Assembly (NCBI GenBank): GCA_963989385.1
Contig: OZ022502.1
Span: 53,871,454-53,935,453 of the forward strand
Source of the DNA: Ctena decussata
Taxonomy: Eukaryota > Mollusca > Bivalvia > Lucinida > Lucinidae
Direction of reading: 5' to 3'
Length of the DNA: 64,000 nucleotides
Shown in pieces: positions 1 to 10,084 of this stretch. Every line of letters starts with the position of its first letter. Positions within the stretch are counted from its first letter, which is position 1. The notes beneath the pieces are model-generated. The model did not search any database. It was not told where the DNA came from and saw nothing but the letters and a program-made list of their open reading frames with translations. The position numbers were made by a program, and so were the translations under genes.

Positions 1-263
1 TAAAACAAACGCAAACATAACGAAAGCACCGCCCCGGGACGGTCAGCAAAAACCACCGGGGGGCCTAGACCGGTCCCACTGGGCCCAAACCTTCACCCTA
101 ACCCTCCGCCGCGGTGCACACAATTAGTTGGTAGTTCGGTTGGTATGGAGGTCCCCTGGCTCATCAGAGAGTCATCACTGTCAACAATCAAAATCAAGAA
201 AAGACCGTGATGAAGCAAGGATGAGGACTCGACAGCCGAAACGTGTTGAGACACCTGGAGATT
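1..263. other. left edge, SINE-like fragments, no gene
   Basis: No coding signal is visible. A short GC-rich stretch near 35-65 (containing CGGGACGGTCAGC) resembles a piece seen again near 2937-2970 and, on the other strand, inside the SINE at 4971-5346, so it is probably a decayed SINE fragment. The short open frames here have no conserved features. Confidence 0.4.
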
Positions 264-446
264 TGAACCGCGACACGACAAAAGCAACAAGGTGGCATGT
301 GCGCCCAGCGAAGACTCAGATCAGCCTTGGCAGCCATCCAGTCTGACGTGTATCTTTACTGTGTGCTGAAAGGGTACCTAAGGGTCTAAGCTACCTCTTC
401 GCTGGGCGCACATGCCACTTTGTTGGTTTTGTCGTGTCGCAGCTCA
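264..446. mobile_element. fold-back MITE family A, copy 1 (internally deleted)
   Basis: It starts TGAACCGCGACACGAC and ends with the inverted complement GTCGTGTCGCAGCTCA. The arms run inwards through the conserved GCGCCCAGCGAAGACTCAGA block and its inverted complement. Eight copies of this palindromic family are in the window. Full copies are about 238 bp; this one is 183 bp because the middle and part of the right arm are missing. There is no coding capacity. Confidence 0.85.
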
Positions 447-940
447 AGTCATTTTTTTTGCTTAGAATTGACGCATTTGAAGTTCGTAAAGCAAGTAAAA
501 TCTGATTCAGAAACATAATCACATACAACAAATTCATAGTAAAACCTGATGTTTCCTTCTTATTATTCTCCTTTCGCATAGTTATTTTTGCTTTCGTTTG
601 CAGGTTTTGAGAGGTCTAGCGGATTGTGTGGAAAACCGACAGATGAACCAATACATGTACTTGTATATTTTTTTAACTGGCGTACAACAGACCCAGCCAA
701 TGTGTACACACGCATTTTGCTCGCAACAAAAGCACATATAAAAAGGATATTTGTGTGGCTGTTTGTAGCCGTTATAATTGTGGTAGTATGTTTCATACAA
801 AATTCATATGAAGACGTTTTGTCCGTAGATGTTACATCGTAAATGAAACGTGAAACAACCACATCAAACGCTCACTACGTAGCACCTAATCCTATCACAA
901 TTTCAATATCTCGACGAGTCAAAACACTTTGAGTTTAATC
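447..940 (+). promoter_or_regulatory. upstream region / probable 5' UTR of the CARD-like gene
   Basis: This interval lies between MITE A and the start codon at 941. A splice-acceptor-like tract (CTTTCGTTTGCAG) ends at 603, so the gene could have an upstream non-coding exon. An open frame from about 604 to 842 encodes a hydrophobic, membrane-like segment but has no ATG, so I treat it as untranslated or chance. A stop codon at 887-889 is in frame with the gene and closes any longer N-terminus. No clear TATA box was identified. Confidence 0.35.
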
Positions 941-2590
941 ATGGAAATTCAAGAAGTCAAATATTATAATGCAGTTATGTCAGCCATGGAATCAAAGGCA
1001 TTGTTATCATATAAGCAGACTTTGGTTAATGCGATTGACCCAGTTCACGTTGCATTTCAACTAGCTGCACATAATTGTATAAGCCAGGGCCTCAGTCAAA
1101 AAATTCTGGCTCGATTCAGTGCTGGCATTTCACGGGAGGAAAATGTCGAACTACTTTTAGACAACGTGCCATTTCACACTGATCTGCTGTCTTTTATAAA
1201 AGTTTTGGACAAGTGCGGGTATCACCAGTTGTGTGCACAGTTATTCTTGATATTTATCAAAATGCAAACTGGATTTCATGAAGTTCAAAGGAGTAGAAAC
1301 ATTGACCGGAAAAATCTACACTCCTTCTTTAGAAAACTGAAAATAATGATACACGATGCTCAGTTCAAGAACCCAACAGAAGCTCTAAGAGGCTTAGCAA
1401 ACAGGTTCATGAAACAATTCAAAGAAGAAAAAGATCTTGCTAGGAAACAACGTATTGCTGACAAAGTTGTTGCAATCATTGGTGCCGGAATCGATGCACA
1501 GGCTATTACGTTTAATACCGAACTGTCAAACAATGAAATGTTCAGTACAATAAGATCACTTGTTCCATACACAGGAAATACTCTAATCACCGACGTTGTG
1601 TATTATGGTAGATTAGCTAATGCAAATGCCATTGCAAGGAACTTTGAAGATGGTGAAGATATGCTCCGAGAGGCTAGAGTTAGAGCTTACAACACAGGTC
1701 CATGTTTGGAACTAGTAAATATGTTATACATACAAGTGTACTTTCTCCTGTGGCAATATGAACAAATGCCAACGAAACAGATACGCGACTCTTTAATGAT
1801 GTGGGGTAGAATAGGAATAGAAAGTTTGGAAGATGAAGAATTCGGAACTAAATTGATGTGGAGAAGAATGTTTATTCAGCGGATGGTTTTCTGTTTGCTG
1901 GGAATTGGAAATCGTGCGAACATTATTCATGGTGCTTGTATTGATGATGATTGTGCAAACATGGCAGAAAATCTGTTGGCAGATTTTGATCGTTACTCTG
2001 AAGCAATAGAACAAAGGCGTAGAATGTTTTATAATGTAGCCAAAGGTCGATTGTATCAGTATCGCGGGGAATTCGAAGTGGCTTCTCTTTATGTATCAGA
2101 AGCAGAGAAACTAGCAATTTCAGGGAGTTTTAAGGAGCTTGAATTCATAAGAGATTATAAGATAAGTCTAGGGGAACAAGAAGCTTTTTATGTGGACAAC
2201 CAAGAGCCAGATACGGACCCAAACATTCTTCAGCTTTCTGGCCCCACTCCAACAAAACTTAACAAAGGTTTGAAGGAAGAACTACACTCGGCTCATATGC
2301 ACTCCGTTCATGCACATTCGTCAAGTAACCGAAACGAGTCAGATATATTGGATTTGCCTGATGGGACTCTGCAAGAGGAAACTGAACTGAAACAACCTAT
2401 ACTGCCAGAAAGTCAAACATTCGTAAAACAACCATATGGAGATCATTCTTTCAGCAACACAGAGTGTAAAGTACCGGGTCCTCAGGTATCAAACGGAAAC
2501 CAAGATTGTTCGAAGAAGTCAGCTATAGACTCTGATGACGCCGGGTTTACTAGTTGTGAACTCTTTGGTGATGGTAAAAGTGATCCCTGA
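941..2590 (+). CDS. CARD-like domain protein with helical TPR-like region
   Basis: An uninterrupted 549-residue frame on one exon. The start is the ATG at 941, which has a good context (A at -3, G at +4) and an in-frame stop at 887; a TTG four codons earlier is not a credible eukaryotic start. Residues about 18-108 fit a CARD/death-fold pattern: LL...L, then IDPVHVAFQL, ISQG, LLDNVPF, and FIKVLDKCGYHQLCAQLF. Residues about 120-410 are almost entirely helical, with repeat-like Tyr/Arg/Leu spacing (for example GRLYQYRGEFEVASLYVSEA at 369-388) suggesting TPR-like hairpins. Residues 415-549 are low-complexity, acidic and Ser/His-rich, probably disordered. CARDs form homotypic complexes in apoptosis and innate immunity, so an adaptor role is an inference. 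No kinase, NACHT, caspase or membrane segment is seen. The lack of introns could mean a retrocopy, but the frame is intact. Confidence 0.85.
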   Translation: MEIQEVKYYNAVMSAMESKALLSYKQTLVNAIDPVHVAFQLAAHNCISQGLSQKILARFSAGISREENVELLLDNVPFHTDLLSFIKVLDKCGYHQLCAQLFLIFIKMQTGFHEVQRSRNIDRKNLHSFFRKLKIMIHDAQFKNPTEALRGLANRFMKQFKEEKDLARKQRIADKVVAIIGAGIDAQAITFNTELSNNEMFSTIRSLVPYTGNTLITDVVYYGRLANANAIARNFEDGEDMLREARVRAYNTGPCLELVNMLYIQVYFLLWQYEQMPTKQIRDSLMMWGRIGIESLEDEEFGTKLMWRRMFIQRMVFCLLGIGNRANIIHGACIDDDCANMAENLLADFDRYSEAIEQRRRMFYNVAKGRLYQYRGEFEVASLYVSEAEKLAISGSFKELEFIRDYKISLGEQEAFYVDNQEPDTDPNILQLSGPTPTKLNKGLKEELHSAHMHSVHAHSSSNRNESDILDLPDGTLQEETELKQPILPESQTFVKQPYGDHSFSNTECKVPGPQVSNGNQDCSKKSAIDSDDAGFTSCELFGDGKSDP

Positions 2591-2694
2591 AACAGGCGCA
2601 AAGAAAAAACTTTACTACAGAAATAATACGCCAATATTGTACTATTCAAAATACGTGTGAATGTACTTGAATACATTATTATGATAGCGCATAT
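2591..2694 (+). other. 3' UTR candidate of the CARD-like gene
   Basis: AT-rich sequence follows the TGA at 2588-2590 and is cut short by a minus-strand SINE beginning near 2695. No canonical AATAAA is present before the SINE. Weak variants (AATAAT near 2622, AATACA near 2670) are the only poly(A)-signal-like hexamers. Confidence 0.4.
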
Positions 2695-2990
2695 TGGTTG
2701 GTTGGTTGTTTTGGATTGAACGGCTCTTTGAGACAGTATTTAGTATTATCGAGCTGTCTCCAAGAGAGGAGAGAAAGAAAGGATAATACGTGAGAGAAAA
2801 AAATGTCCAGACGAGGCCCTTGCCTTACTATTATCCAAATTAGTAGGACGCCCCGGCGCTGAAAGTTACACAGCACATCGCCCGACCCGACCAAATGTAC
2901 ACAGCACAACGCCGGACCCGACCACCTCAGAGACGCCTCGGGACGGCCAGTATAAAAACTACGGGGGTTCAAACGGCTGTTTTGCATGCA
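2695..2990 (-). mobile_element. SINE family B, minus-strand copy
   Basis: Read on the minus strand this ends in CCAAAACAACCAACCAACC-like tail sequence and carries the family hallmarks GCCGGGGCGTCCTACT and a CT-rich tract before GGCCGTTAAACCC. At its 5' end a piece of about 30 bp (ACAGCAC..CG.CCGACCCGACCA) is duplicated at 2870-2930. Non-coding. Confidence 0.7.
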
Positions 2991-3221
2991 ACGTGATACT
3001 TACTTCTGGAGCAGTTTCAAGCAGGCGTTGGGTCTACGTAGCGGCTGTCTAATTTATCACTTAGACATCATAGTCAACACATAAATCATCAAAACATATG
3101 ATGATGTGTAGATGATGATTGAATGCAAAGCCAGAGTACATGAAGACCACCAGTTGGACCGGGATGAACCTGTTATGCTTAAAGGCACGATATGGGGATT
3201 ATTTGGATTTTCTTACCCCAT
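2991..3221. other. unannotated spacer
   Basis: Nothing recognisable; a donor-like AGAA|GTAAGTATC exists on the minus strand around 2996-3006 without a convincing exon beside it. Confidence 0.3.
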
Positions 3222-3545
3222 CTATTCCGCCCAACTGTTCTCGCCCTCTGTCTGAGACACAGCTCTAAGATGCTGAAATACTGCCTCAACAAAATGACCT
3301 ACCGGGAGGGGAGGTGGGGGTGGTAGAATGGATGTAGATGCTGTTAAACCTTTGGCATTAGGGCGACCTACTGAAATTGGCAAAAGAATGGGAAGGACCT
3401 GTTGTGCTTGCAGTAGGTGCGAGATGTTTCTTAAACCCTTTCCCCCCTTCTTCTTTCGTTTTTCTCCCTCGCTCCGGGACACGAGTCAGTCAAGACGGAC
3501 ATGCTGTGTCACGGAGACGTTCAGCCCAAACAATCAACAACCCAA
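3222..3545 (+). mobile_element. two truncated SINE B-variant copies in tandem
   Basis: A 3' fragment (3230-3300, ending CTGAAATACTGCCTCAA) is followed by a longer variant copy (3318-3545) that shares GCATTAGGGCGACCTACTGA, the TGTGCTTGCAGTAGGTGCG block and an AACAACCCAACAACC tail with family B. The open frames here are translations of the repeat. Confidence 0.55.
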
Positions 3546-3937
3546 CAACCTTTACGTCACTTGTAATACAGTTTACGTGTTGTAACAGTGAGAACAGAGA
3601 AATGCGTTAAAGCTATCTGACCCTGCTACGTAATTGTGTTGAGCAGTTTTATTATTGTAGCGTTGTGTTTTTTTTTTTTTTATTTATCTTTTTTTTTTTA
3701 CAAGAAAATTGAATTTGTACAATATTGCAAATACGTTTGAGCTGTTCTTTTAACGGCAAAAGTTCTAGAGTGTACATTTAGAGAAACTTAAATCATATAA
3801 AGACATAATAGTTGAATGAATTGACTTACATGGACCCTGCTCAATGGATTACTCTGTTCAGCTTTTGCTTTGGAATATTTTGTTTGTGCTGATGAAATTT
3901 ATTTCGCATGTCGTAACTTGTTAAATTTAAATCATAA
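3546..3937. other. AT-rich spacer with poly(T) tract
   Basis: A poly(T) run lies at 3669-3700. No gene or family recognised. Confidence 0.3.
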
Positions 3938-4152
3938 AGAGTTCTTTCAAGAGCAGAGAATACATTCAGAAGAGGGGACATGGGTCAGACTACGTAGTTT
4001 CGGCTAATAACGCCTCAGCATTGACCCTAAAAATATCTGGTGACGAAACCAGAGAAAAGCATACTCAGTCTGTTATTTCTTTATTTTAATTGGACAGTCG
4101 ATTCAAAGACTGATTAATATCAAAAAGGGTCCAAAAAATATAAAAGACAATG
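3938..4152 (+). repeat. dispersed repeat family O, copy 1
   Basis: Shares long similarity with 48925-49145: a TTCAAGAGCAGAGAATACAT block, GACTACGTAGTTTCGGCTAA, ATATCTGGTGACGAAACCAG, and an end GGACAGTCGATTCAAA. A third fragment lies at 49296-49350. The family is non-coding; class unknown. Confidence 0.65.
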
Positions 4153-4194
4153 ATATGTATGTATGCTTATATTGCTGATATTTTCATTTTTATA

Positions 4195-4310
4195 CATTTT
4201 TGATTACCTCTGAAGAAGCCAAGAGGCGAAAAAGTTCAGGAAGAAACAATTTATATTTTGTTAATAATTATCTTTCCATTTATACTCTGTTTCAATTCAT
4301 TTTAGCATCC
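4195..4310 (+). repeat. dispersed repeat family P, copy 1
   Basis: Matches 12480-12602: TGAAGAAGCC..GAGGCGAAA followed by AACAA..TAT..GTTAATAATTATCTTTCC. The GAAGCC/GGCGAAA inverted pair is the style of 3' ends found in some retroelements, but class is not established. Confidence 0.5.
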
Positions 4311-4464
4311 ACAGTGGTTGAGTGCCGAATTATTGTGCTTATTTTAAATGCGTGTTCTCAAAATCAGATCCCTGATTGGAGAAAGGTAAAATTCCGGGGT
4401 CGTCTGTCGCCGAACACTTCAACCAAGACTTTGATTGTCTGTCTGTTGCATCGAACATGTGGGG

Positions 4465-4690
4465 TGGTCGGTGTGTATAACTTCAAGTGCCGGGGCGTCC
4501 TACTGATTTGGATTATTGAAGGCGAGGGCCCACTGTGCTTGCAGTAGGTGCGGGTGGGTGTTGTATGGACATTTTTCTCTCGCCTATCATTTCTCTTCTT
4601 TCTCCCTCTCTCTCTATGAAAAGGTTTGATATAGACTGAAATACTGCCTCAAAGGACCATTAAACCCAAAACAATCAATCAATCAATAAA
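4465..4690 (+). mobile_element. SINE family B, plus-strand copy
   Basis: Contains GTGCCGGGGCGTCCTACTGA, TGTGCTTGCAGTAGGTGCGG, a TCTCTCTTC-rich tract, GACTGAAATACTGCCTCAAA and the tail CCCAAAACAATCAATCAATC. It is followed by 170 bp with no recognisable feature. Confidence 0.75.
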
Positions 4691-4860
4691 AAAAACGTCG
4701 AAGATGATGCTCATTGGTCGGCTGACACCTAAAAGCCTGCGAGAACTACTTGATCCAGCGACTGAATACCATACAGCCTTACGGTGCTAACAAGAAAAAA
4801 CAGGTTATGTCAGTGCATGAAGGCGACTGATTTCTTGACGTCTTCATATCGTCCTTTGCT

Positions 4861-4960
4861 GGTTGGTATGGAGCAGCAAAGATGCCGTGAAACTGTCTAC
4901 ATTTGGGTGTCTTACCGACAGTGGACTATGGATGGGCAAGTGGGCTGCTAGTTTTAAATA
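4861..4960 (+). repeat. SINE B-variant 5' fragment
   Basis: TGCCGTGAAACTGTCTACAT resembles the GTTAAACCTTTGGCATTAGG region of the variant copies at 3318-3545 and 5731-5915. Truncated. Confidence 0.35.
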
Positions 4961-4970
4961 TGGTATTAGG

Positions 4971-5346
4971 TTGTTTGGTTGGTTTGTTGATTTGATGCTT
5001 AACGTCCACGGTAAACAGCTAAGGTCAAGTCGGGACGGTCAGTTAACCTAACCACACTATTCCTGGGCAGGCTTAGACCTCCTAAGCGGTTAACCAGTAC
5101 TAAGTGCATGGGAGAAGAACTAAATAAGCTGTTGCTTTCGCTCTGATCCCATTATTTGTAACAGTTTGTATATTTTGTACATGTATGTCAATTTTTGAAA
5201 TAAATATGTTTAAACCAAGTGCACATACCTTCGCCAGTAACTGACAACTGCCCTTCTGGAATCAGCGGAAGTAGAAACGAAGGTATGTGGCCAGACCGGG
5301 TTTCGAACCCAGGACCTCTGACTTATGAGTCAGGTGCCCTACCGAT
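4971..5346 (-). mobile_element. SINE family A (tRNA-derived), minus strand, interrupted
   Basis: On the minus strand it reads a tRNA-like B box (GGGTTCGAAACCC), then the 3' body found at 38936-39210 and 21780-21962, ending in AACC repeats. The head is truncated near the A box. It is split by a 108-bp insertion at 5109-5216 flanked by a 7-bp duplication AAGTGCA (5102-5108 and 5217-5223). Confidence 0.85.
5109..5216 (+). mobile_element. short retroposon-like element family Y inside SINE A
   Basis: A 108-bp insertion with a 7-bp target duplication. Its core GCTTTCGCTCTGATCCCATT and its end AAATAAATATGTTTAAACCA recur at 33880-33996 (+), 59742-59838 (-) and in part at 34498-34560 (-). The AATAAA just before the 3' end is consistent with a transcript-derived element, but the class is unknown. 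Confidence 0.6.
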
Positions 5347-5455
5347 TTTCTTCTTCCGTCTGTCCTGTCACGCTGTTCTATCCCTATTTCTAGAAGGCAG
5401 CTAGAAAGCGGCTGAAATACTACGCCAAACTACCGTTCAGCTTTACATAACATAC

Positions 5456-5730
5456 CAGACCCCGAGGTTATAAAACTTTTTTCGTGCTCAACTCAGCTGA
5501 GTTTTTGTGCTCAACTCAGCTGAGCACGAACTTTTGTCTGCAGATAAATATGAAAATGCCAACTAATGTTAGCATTTTCATATTCATAAGCAGAGAATAT
5601 TTGAAAATTTCATACTCAGCTAACTGAGCAAGGAAACACCTGTACTTATCAATAATTTGCTATTCATTAGCAGGTAAAACTTCATGCTCAGTAGTTGTGC
5701 ATGAAAAAAGTTTTTAATGCTCGGGGCCAG
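5456..5730. mobile_element. hairpin MITE family D, copy 1
   Basis: Starts CAGACCCCGAGGTTATAAAA and ends in the inverted complement (TGCTCGGGGCCAG). Inside are repeated palindromes of CAACTCAGCTGAG and TTTTCATATT...AATATGAAAA type. It is related to copies at 18920-19167 and 33234-33458. Non-coding. Confidence 0.85.
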
Positions 5731-5915
5731 GGGTGGTAGAGAGGATCTAGGTTCCGTTAAACTTTCGGTATGCGGGCGCCCTACTGATATTGACGAAAGA
5801 CAGGCAGGGCTTTTTCTTTGGGACTGCGTTACTTTCAATGCCGGGGCGTCCTTCTAATTTGGATAACAGCAGGGCAAGGACGGCTGTGCTTGCAGCAAGT
5901 GCGTGATGTTGTTTT
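5731..5915 (+). repeat. SINE B-variant fragments
   Basis: GGGGTGGTAGAGAGGATCTA, GGGCGCCCTACTGATATTGA, then TCAATGCCGGGGCGTCCTTC and TGTGCTTGCAGCAAGTGCG; two partial copies in the same orientation. No tail is present. Confidence 0.5.
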
Positions 5916-5916
5916 A

Positions 5917-7360
5917 GCTCACGTTAGCCAGCGGCTCCGGGGGAGCTTATAGGATGGGAAGGCTCCGTCGTACGTCCGTCCACAATTTCAAATGGCTTCT
6001 CCTCTGAAACCGCTGGGCCAAATTGTAACCGAATTCCATAGGTGGCCTGCAGAGGAAGGGGGAATGAAAAGTTGTTCAAACGGTCCTAGTCACATGACCA
6101 ACATGGCCACCACGTCCATATATGGTAAACACCTTTAAAAATCTTCTCCTGAACCAATAGGCCATGGTATGCGGCATCGTGTAAGTTAGTACTACCAAGA
6201 TTGTTCAAATTATGACCTTGGGTTGACCTTGACCCTTTTAACGGCAAGGTAAAATCTGCTTTCTGGTGCTTTTATATGGGAAAATGTTAGAACATAAGAT
6301 GTCTTGGAAACTGTTGAAGATTCTGACCTGAAAATTGGTATATACAGTCATCTTAATGAGTACATAAAATTTATGCGTACAAGCGGTCAATGTCATCCTT
6401 TGACCCTGGTCTCTCATAGTTTGACAATTTCACACATATCAAAAGCCACTAGGCCAATTGTAACCAAATTTCATGTAGAGGCTCCAGGCAGCAGGGGAAC
6501 GAAAATTTCTTCAAAAGGTCCTAGTCACATGACCAACATGGTCGCCACGCCCATATATGGTAAAAACCTTTAGAAATCTTCTCCAGAACCAATAGGCCGT
6601 TGGCCTTGAAACTTGGTATGTGGCATCAGGTAAAGGGGTCCTACTTAGATTGTTCAAATTATGACCTTGGGTTGACCTTGACCTTTTCAAGGATAAAGTC
6701 AAATTTGCTTTCTGTAGCTTTTATATGGATAAATGCTAGAACATGAGATTTCTAGGAAACTGTTGAAGATTTTGACCTGAAAATTCGTATATACAGCCAT
6801 CTTAATGAGTACATGGAAATTAATATGTACAAGAGGTCAAGGTCATTCTTAGACCCTGGTCTCTCATATTGTGACAATTTCACACATCTCCTCAAAAGCC
6901 ACTAGGCCAATTGTAAGCAAATTTCATATAGAGCCTCTAGGGGCTGTAGGAATTAAAATTTGTTCAAATAGTTTGGGTCACATGACCAACATGGCCGCCA
7001 TGCCCATACATGACAAAAACCTTTACAGATCTTCTTCTCAAGAACCAAATGATCGATGGCCTTGAAACGTGGTATATAGCATCAGGTACTTGAGTACTAA
7101 CAAGATTGTTCAAATGATGACCTTGTGCTGATCCTGACCTTTCTTAAGGCAAGGTCAAGTATGGGAAAATGCTAGAACATAAGATTTCATGGCAAGTTTA
7201 GAAGATTTTTGCCTCAAAATTGGTATATACAGTCGTCTTAGTACATGGAAGATTTGCGGGTACAAGAGGTCAATATCATTCTTTGACCTCTGACCCATGT
7301 CTTATATTTTGACAATTTAAGACATCTCTTCAAAAAGCCACTGAGCTAATTGTAACCAAA
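5917..7360 (+). repeat. tandem-repeat element family I, left part
   Basis: About three units of roughly 440 bp. Each unit contains CTAGTCACATGACCAACATGG-like sequence, AGATTGTTCAAATTATGACC, TTGACCTTGACC, and a GAAGATT..GACCTGAAAATT block (near 6290, 6740 and 7180). It begins with TAGCTCACGTTAGCC. The element resumes at 11378 after a 4-kb insertion and ends at about 11491 with CAGGTGAGCGATTCAAGGCC and CATGGCCCTCTTG. I associate these ends with common bivalve repeats. The small open frames are not genes. Confidence 0.8.
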
Positions 7361-7380
7361 GGGGGGGGGGGGTCTCACCC

Positions 7381-8898
7381 TATAGGAAATTTACATAGAG
7401 TTCTGCCCACGCTCGGAATTTAATCTTAATATGCATAAAGATTGTCAAGCACATGAGTCTTGCATTTGTGATATATTTATCCATTGATCTATTTCAGTAT
7501 TTAAATAACAGCAATTTTTGTATTTTTCGAGGAAAAAATTGGTGCCCTTGTTTTAATCCCCCCAGAGCTATGAAATTTTAGATTTTTGTACCTAATTTTG
7601 TCTCAAAACGATGCCTAGTAATTTGTGAGTATGTATGTAACATAATTGTAGATCAATGCATCAAATGAAAATATCCACATAAAATTTCAACTGAAATATC
7701 CCCATATTTCAGATCCATAAATTATTTTCAATAAATTAAAATGTTGATTTTAGTTTGTTATAGTTCTTGTCAACCTATGAAATTCACATCAAAATTGACC
7801 ACACATTTGTAGGTAATGATATTAAAAAATCAAGAAAAATTAAAACCGGTAACATTATTTTTTTTAAAGTTTTTATGTTAACAGTCAAATTTTTTGAAAA
7901 GTGTAAAATCCACATTATTCGCAGAATTTTGTTTTTGGTATCTTTGTGTTTCATTGTTAGGCCAATTTTATGTTTCTACCATGTTTTGCATTGCCAAGCC
8001 ACATAAGACGTTTCTGTTTGCATTTGTAGAAAAGTGTCAAGCTTCGCCCTTTTAACCTACTGACAAGCAGGAGAGTGATACATTAAAAGGTGGAAGGAAG
8101 AATCAAAAACCTGTTTCTTCCTGAAACAAATCCAATCTGACTTAAGATTGGTAATGAATGCAACCATGTACATAAAGTATTCAGTGTTTATAGCATTGTG
8201 TCTCTTTCAGAAAGTTCAATATTTCAGTTAGCTTATTCACATGTAAATAATAACATCCGGTGTCCAGATTAATCGGTTATCTATTCTTACCCATAGGTAA
8301 GCTTACCCTTAGGTAAGGTATGGGATGGAACTAAGTATTTACTGTTGTTGCAATTAGAAAAGCTTTACTGAATACAACCTTGGTGTTTTTGTGCAAATCT
8401 GACACTATATCAGTAGTAAAAATGGATCACCCTGACTTACACCTCAATTGAAAAGAAACTTAAGTAGTCAAAGGACTTCTATGATTAAGGCGAGGATTTT
8501 CCCCATTAGACCGGCATGACAGGTCCGAATTTTCAAAAGTATAAATTGTGCAGATTTTTCTTAGCAGAGCTTCCACAAATATGTAAACCGTATGAAATCA
8601 GATCATTTGTGATTTAGACCCAAAGACACGGGGAGATAATCCAGTCTGACCCTACCTACCCTAAATTCAAGTTTTTCGCATACTTCATTGTTTGAGGTAA
8701 TAAAAATATTGAAATCAGTCATTAATTCCATAATTTTTTGTCATAAATGCATGCTAATTACACGCATATCACAATACAAAGCAATGATTTTCATCTTGTC
8801 ACGCCTGACTGGCATTTAAACATGCAAAACCACAGTTATACTTCCGGTAAAAGCGGCCAAAAGAGAACGCTTCACTATAATTAAAATACAAGTACTTC
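7381..8898. other. AT-rich interior of the 4-kb insertion, no gene seen
   Basis: No reading frame with recognisable features. A small palindrome TAGGTAAGCTTACCCTTA lies near 8296-8313. Confidence 0.3.
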
Positions 8899-9006
8899 CC
8901 CCCCCCCCCCCCCCCCCCCCGTGACCCAGCATTTCCTTCATGCAGCAGACTTATGCGATGCAAGTACGCAATATATATGAGTGGGAAGCTGGGTCACGGG
9001 GGGGAA
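8899..9006. repeat. hairpin with oligo-C/oligo-G ends
   Basis: Starts with about 22 consecutive C then GTGACCCAGC, and ends GCTGGGTCACGGGGGGG. The arms enclose about 70 bp. The oligo-G ends resemble those of the enclosing 4-kb insertion. The C-run length may be an assembly estimate. Confidence 0.65.
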
Positions 9007-9502
9007 CGATACTCAGTAAGCCAAAGAAGAAGAATGGTCAACAGTAGCACTGTGATTTTCAAGGATTATATTGTGTACCATGACCTTGAAATGAGGTCAA
9101 GGTCACATACATATAGTCAAAATTATCCAGTGTTGTCTGTTATGTTAGTAATGTAAGTCAAAAAGGGTGAAATGCATACAATAAATCACTATTTTTAACG
9201 ATCAGTGTGAGGATATTTTACAATTTATCTCAACAATGACGTCAACGTCAACGTATTTTTAACGTACTTTACATAGACATAAACACTTGAAAATTCATTT
9301 GTCATGCAAGTTATATGTCATAGTCATGCAAAGCAGAAGTCAATGATCCGTATGACTTTCTAATCGTGGGGAAAATTCACGCCTTAAAGGCCCTGTCACA
9401 CTACAACGTTTCAGACAACGTATGCCAACGTATGAAAAATTTATCCAATACGCTGGCATACGCTGCAGATAAATTAAAACATCAAACAGCAGCCGGTTTC
9501 GG

Positions 9503-9700
9503 AACGCACACATAACGTACTGAAACGTATAAATAACTTATTCACAACTTATCCCTAACGTATACATAACTTATACAAGCGTATCACAGCGTGTTCCCAG
9601 CGTATCTGTAGCGTTCTTGTCTTATGCCGAACGCATGCACAACGTTAGTCTAACTTACGCCGACCTTATGTATAGCGTGTTGGAGCGTGCTTCGACGATC
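9503..9700 (+). repeat. phased hexamer array, left block of element M
   Basis: By eye, hexamers start at 9503, 9514, 9524, 9535, 9546, 9557, 9568, 9578, 9588, 9599, 9610, 9619, 9630, 9641, 9652, 9663, 9674, 9684 and 9694. Nearly all steps are 10 or 11 bp. The most common forms are AACGTA, AACTTA and AGCGT(A/G). This is about nineteen helical turns of phased sites on one face of the DNA. Confidence 0.8.
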
Positions 9701-9760
9701 AGATGTAAAGCGACGGCTCTCTACAACACTTTTTATTGTAGTGGACGTTGATCGATGGAC

Positions 9761-10048
9761 ATGCCTAAAGAAGGAAAATTAGAGAACTTTGCAGGTAGTA
9801 GCTGACCATCTGCATGCCTACCCTCGTCCCAATCATCACCCGACTGCCGTGCCTACGATGGTAGCCAACCTCCCTCTCGTGCAGACTCCAATGCCTCTTT
9901 AGTGGTATCCGTGGCGGCATCTGCAGCAGCTGTGGTGGCATCTAAAGTATTAACCCCCTCTCAAGCCCCAAAACGACAAGCAGAGGCGGTCCAAGAAGAT
10001 TCCTTATTTAAAAGTGATGAATTGCTGATCTGTATCCAATATATATAG
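9761..10048 (+). pseudogene. captured protein-coding-like fragment with one in-frame stop
   Basis: From an ATG at 9761 a frame runs 95 codons to TAG at 10046-10048, broken only by TGA at 9803-9805. The part after the TGA is unlike its AT-rich surroundings: Ala/Ser/Pro-rich and then charged (PKRQAEAVQEDSLFKSDELL). That composition suggests an exon of a host or transposon gene carried inside element M. I do not recognise the protein. Whether it is translated is unknown. Confidence 0.35.
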
Positions 10049-10084
10049 CTGAAGCCGAGGCCGCTGGCGGATATGTTACCTAAA

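Noticed and set aside
588..842. 84-codon frame with a membrane-like segment upstream of the gene
   Set aside because: No ATG; starts at TTG and lies between a possible acceptor and the gene, so more likely 5' UTR or chance. Could be revisited if a transcript ends here.
929..940. Four-codon N-terminal extension of the CARD-like frame from a TTG
   Set aside because: Non-ATG start with no support; the ATG at 941 has a good context.
4200..4547. 115-codon plus frame
   Set aside because: Its C-terminal part is translated SINE B and its N-terminal part is repeat family P.
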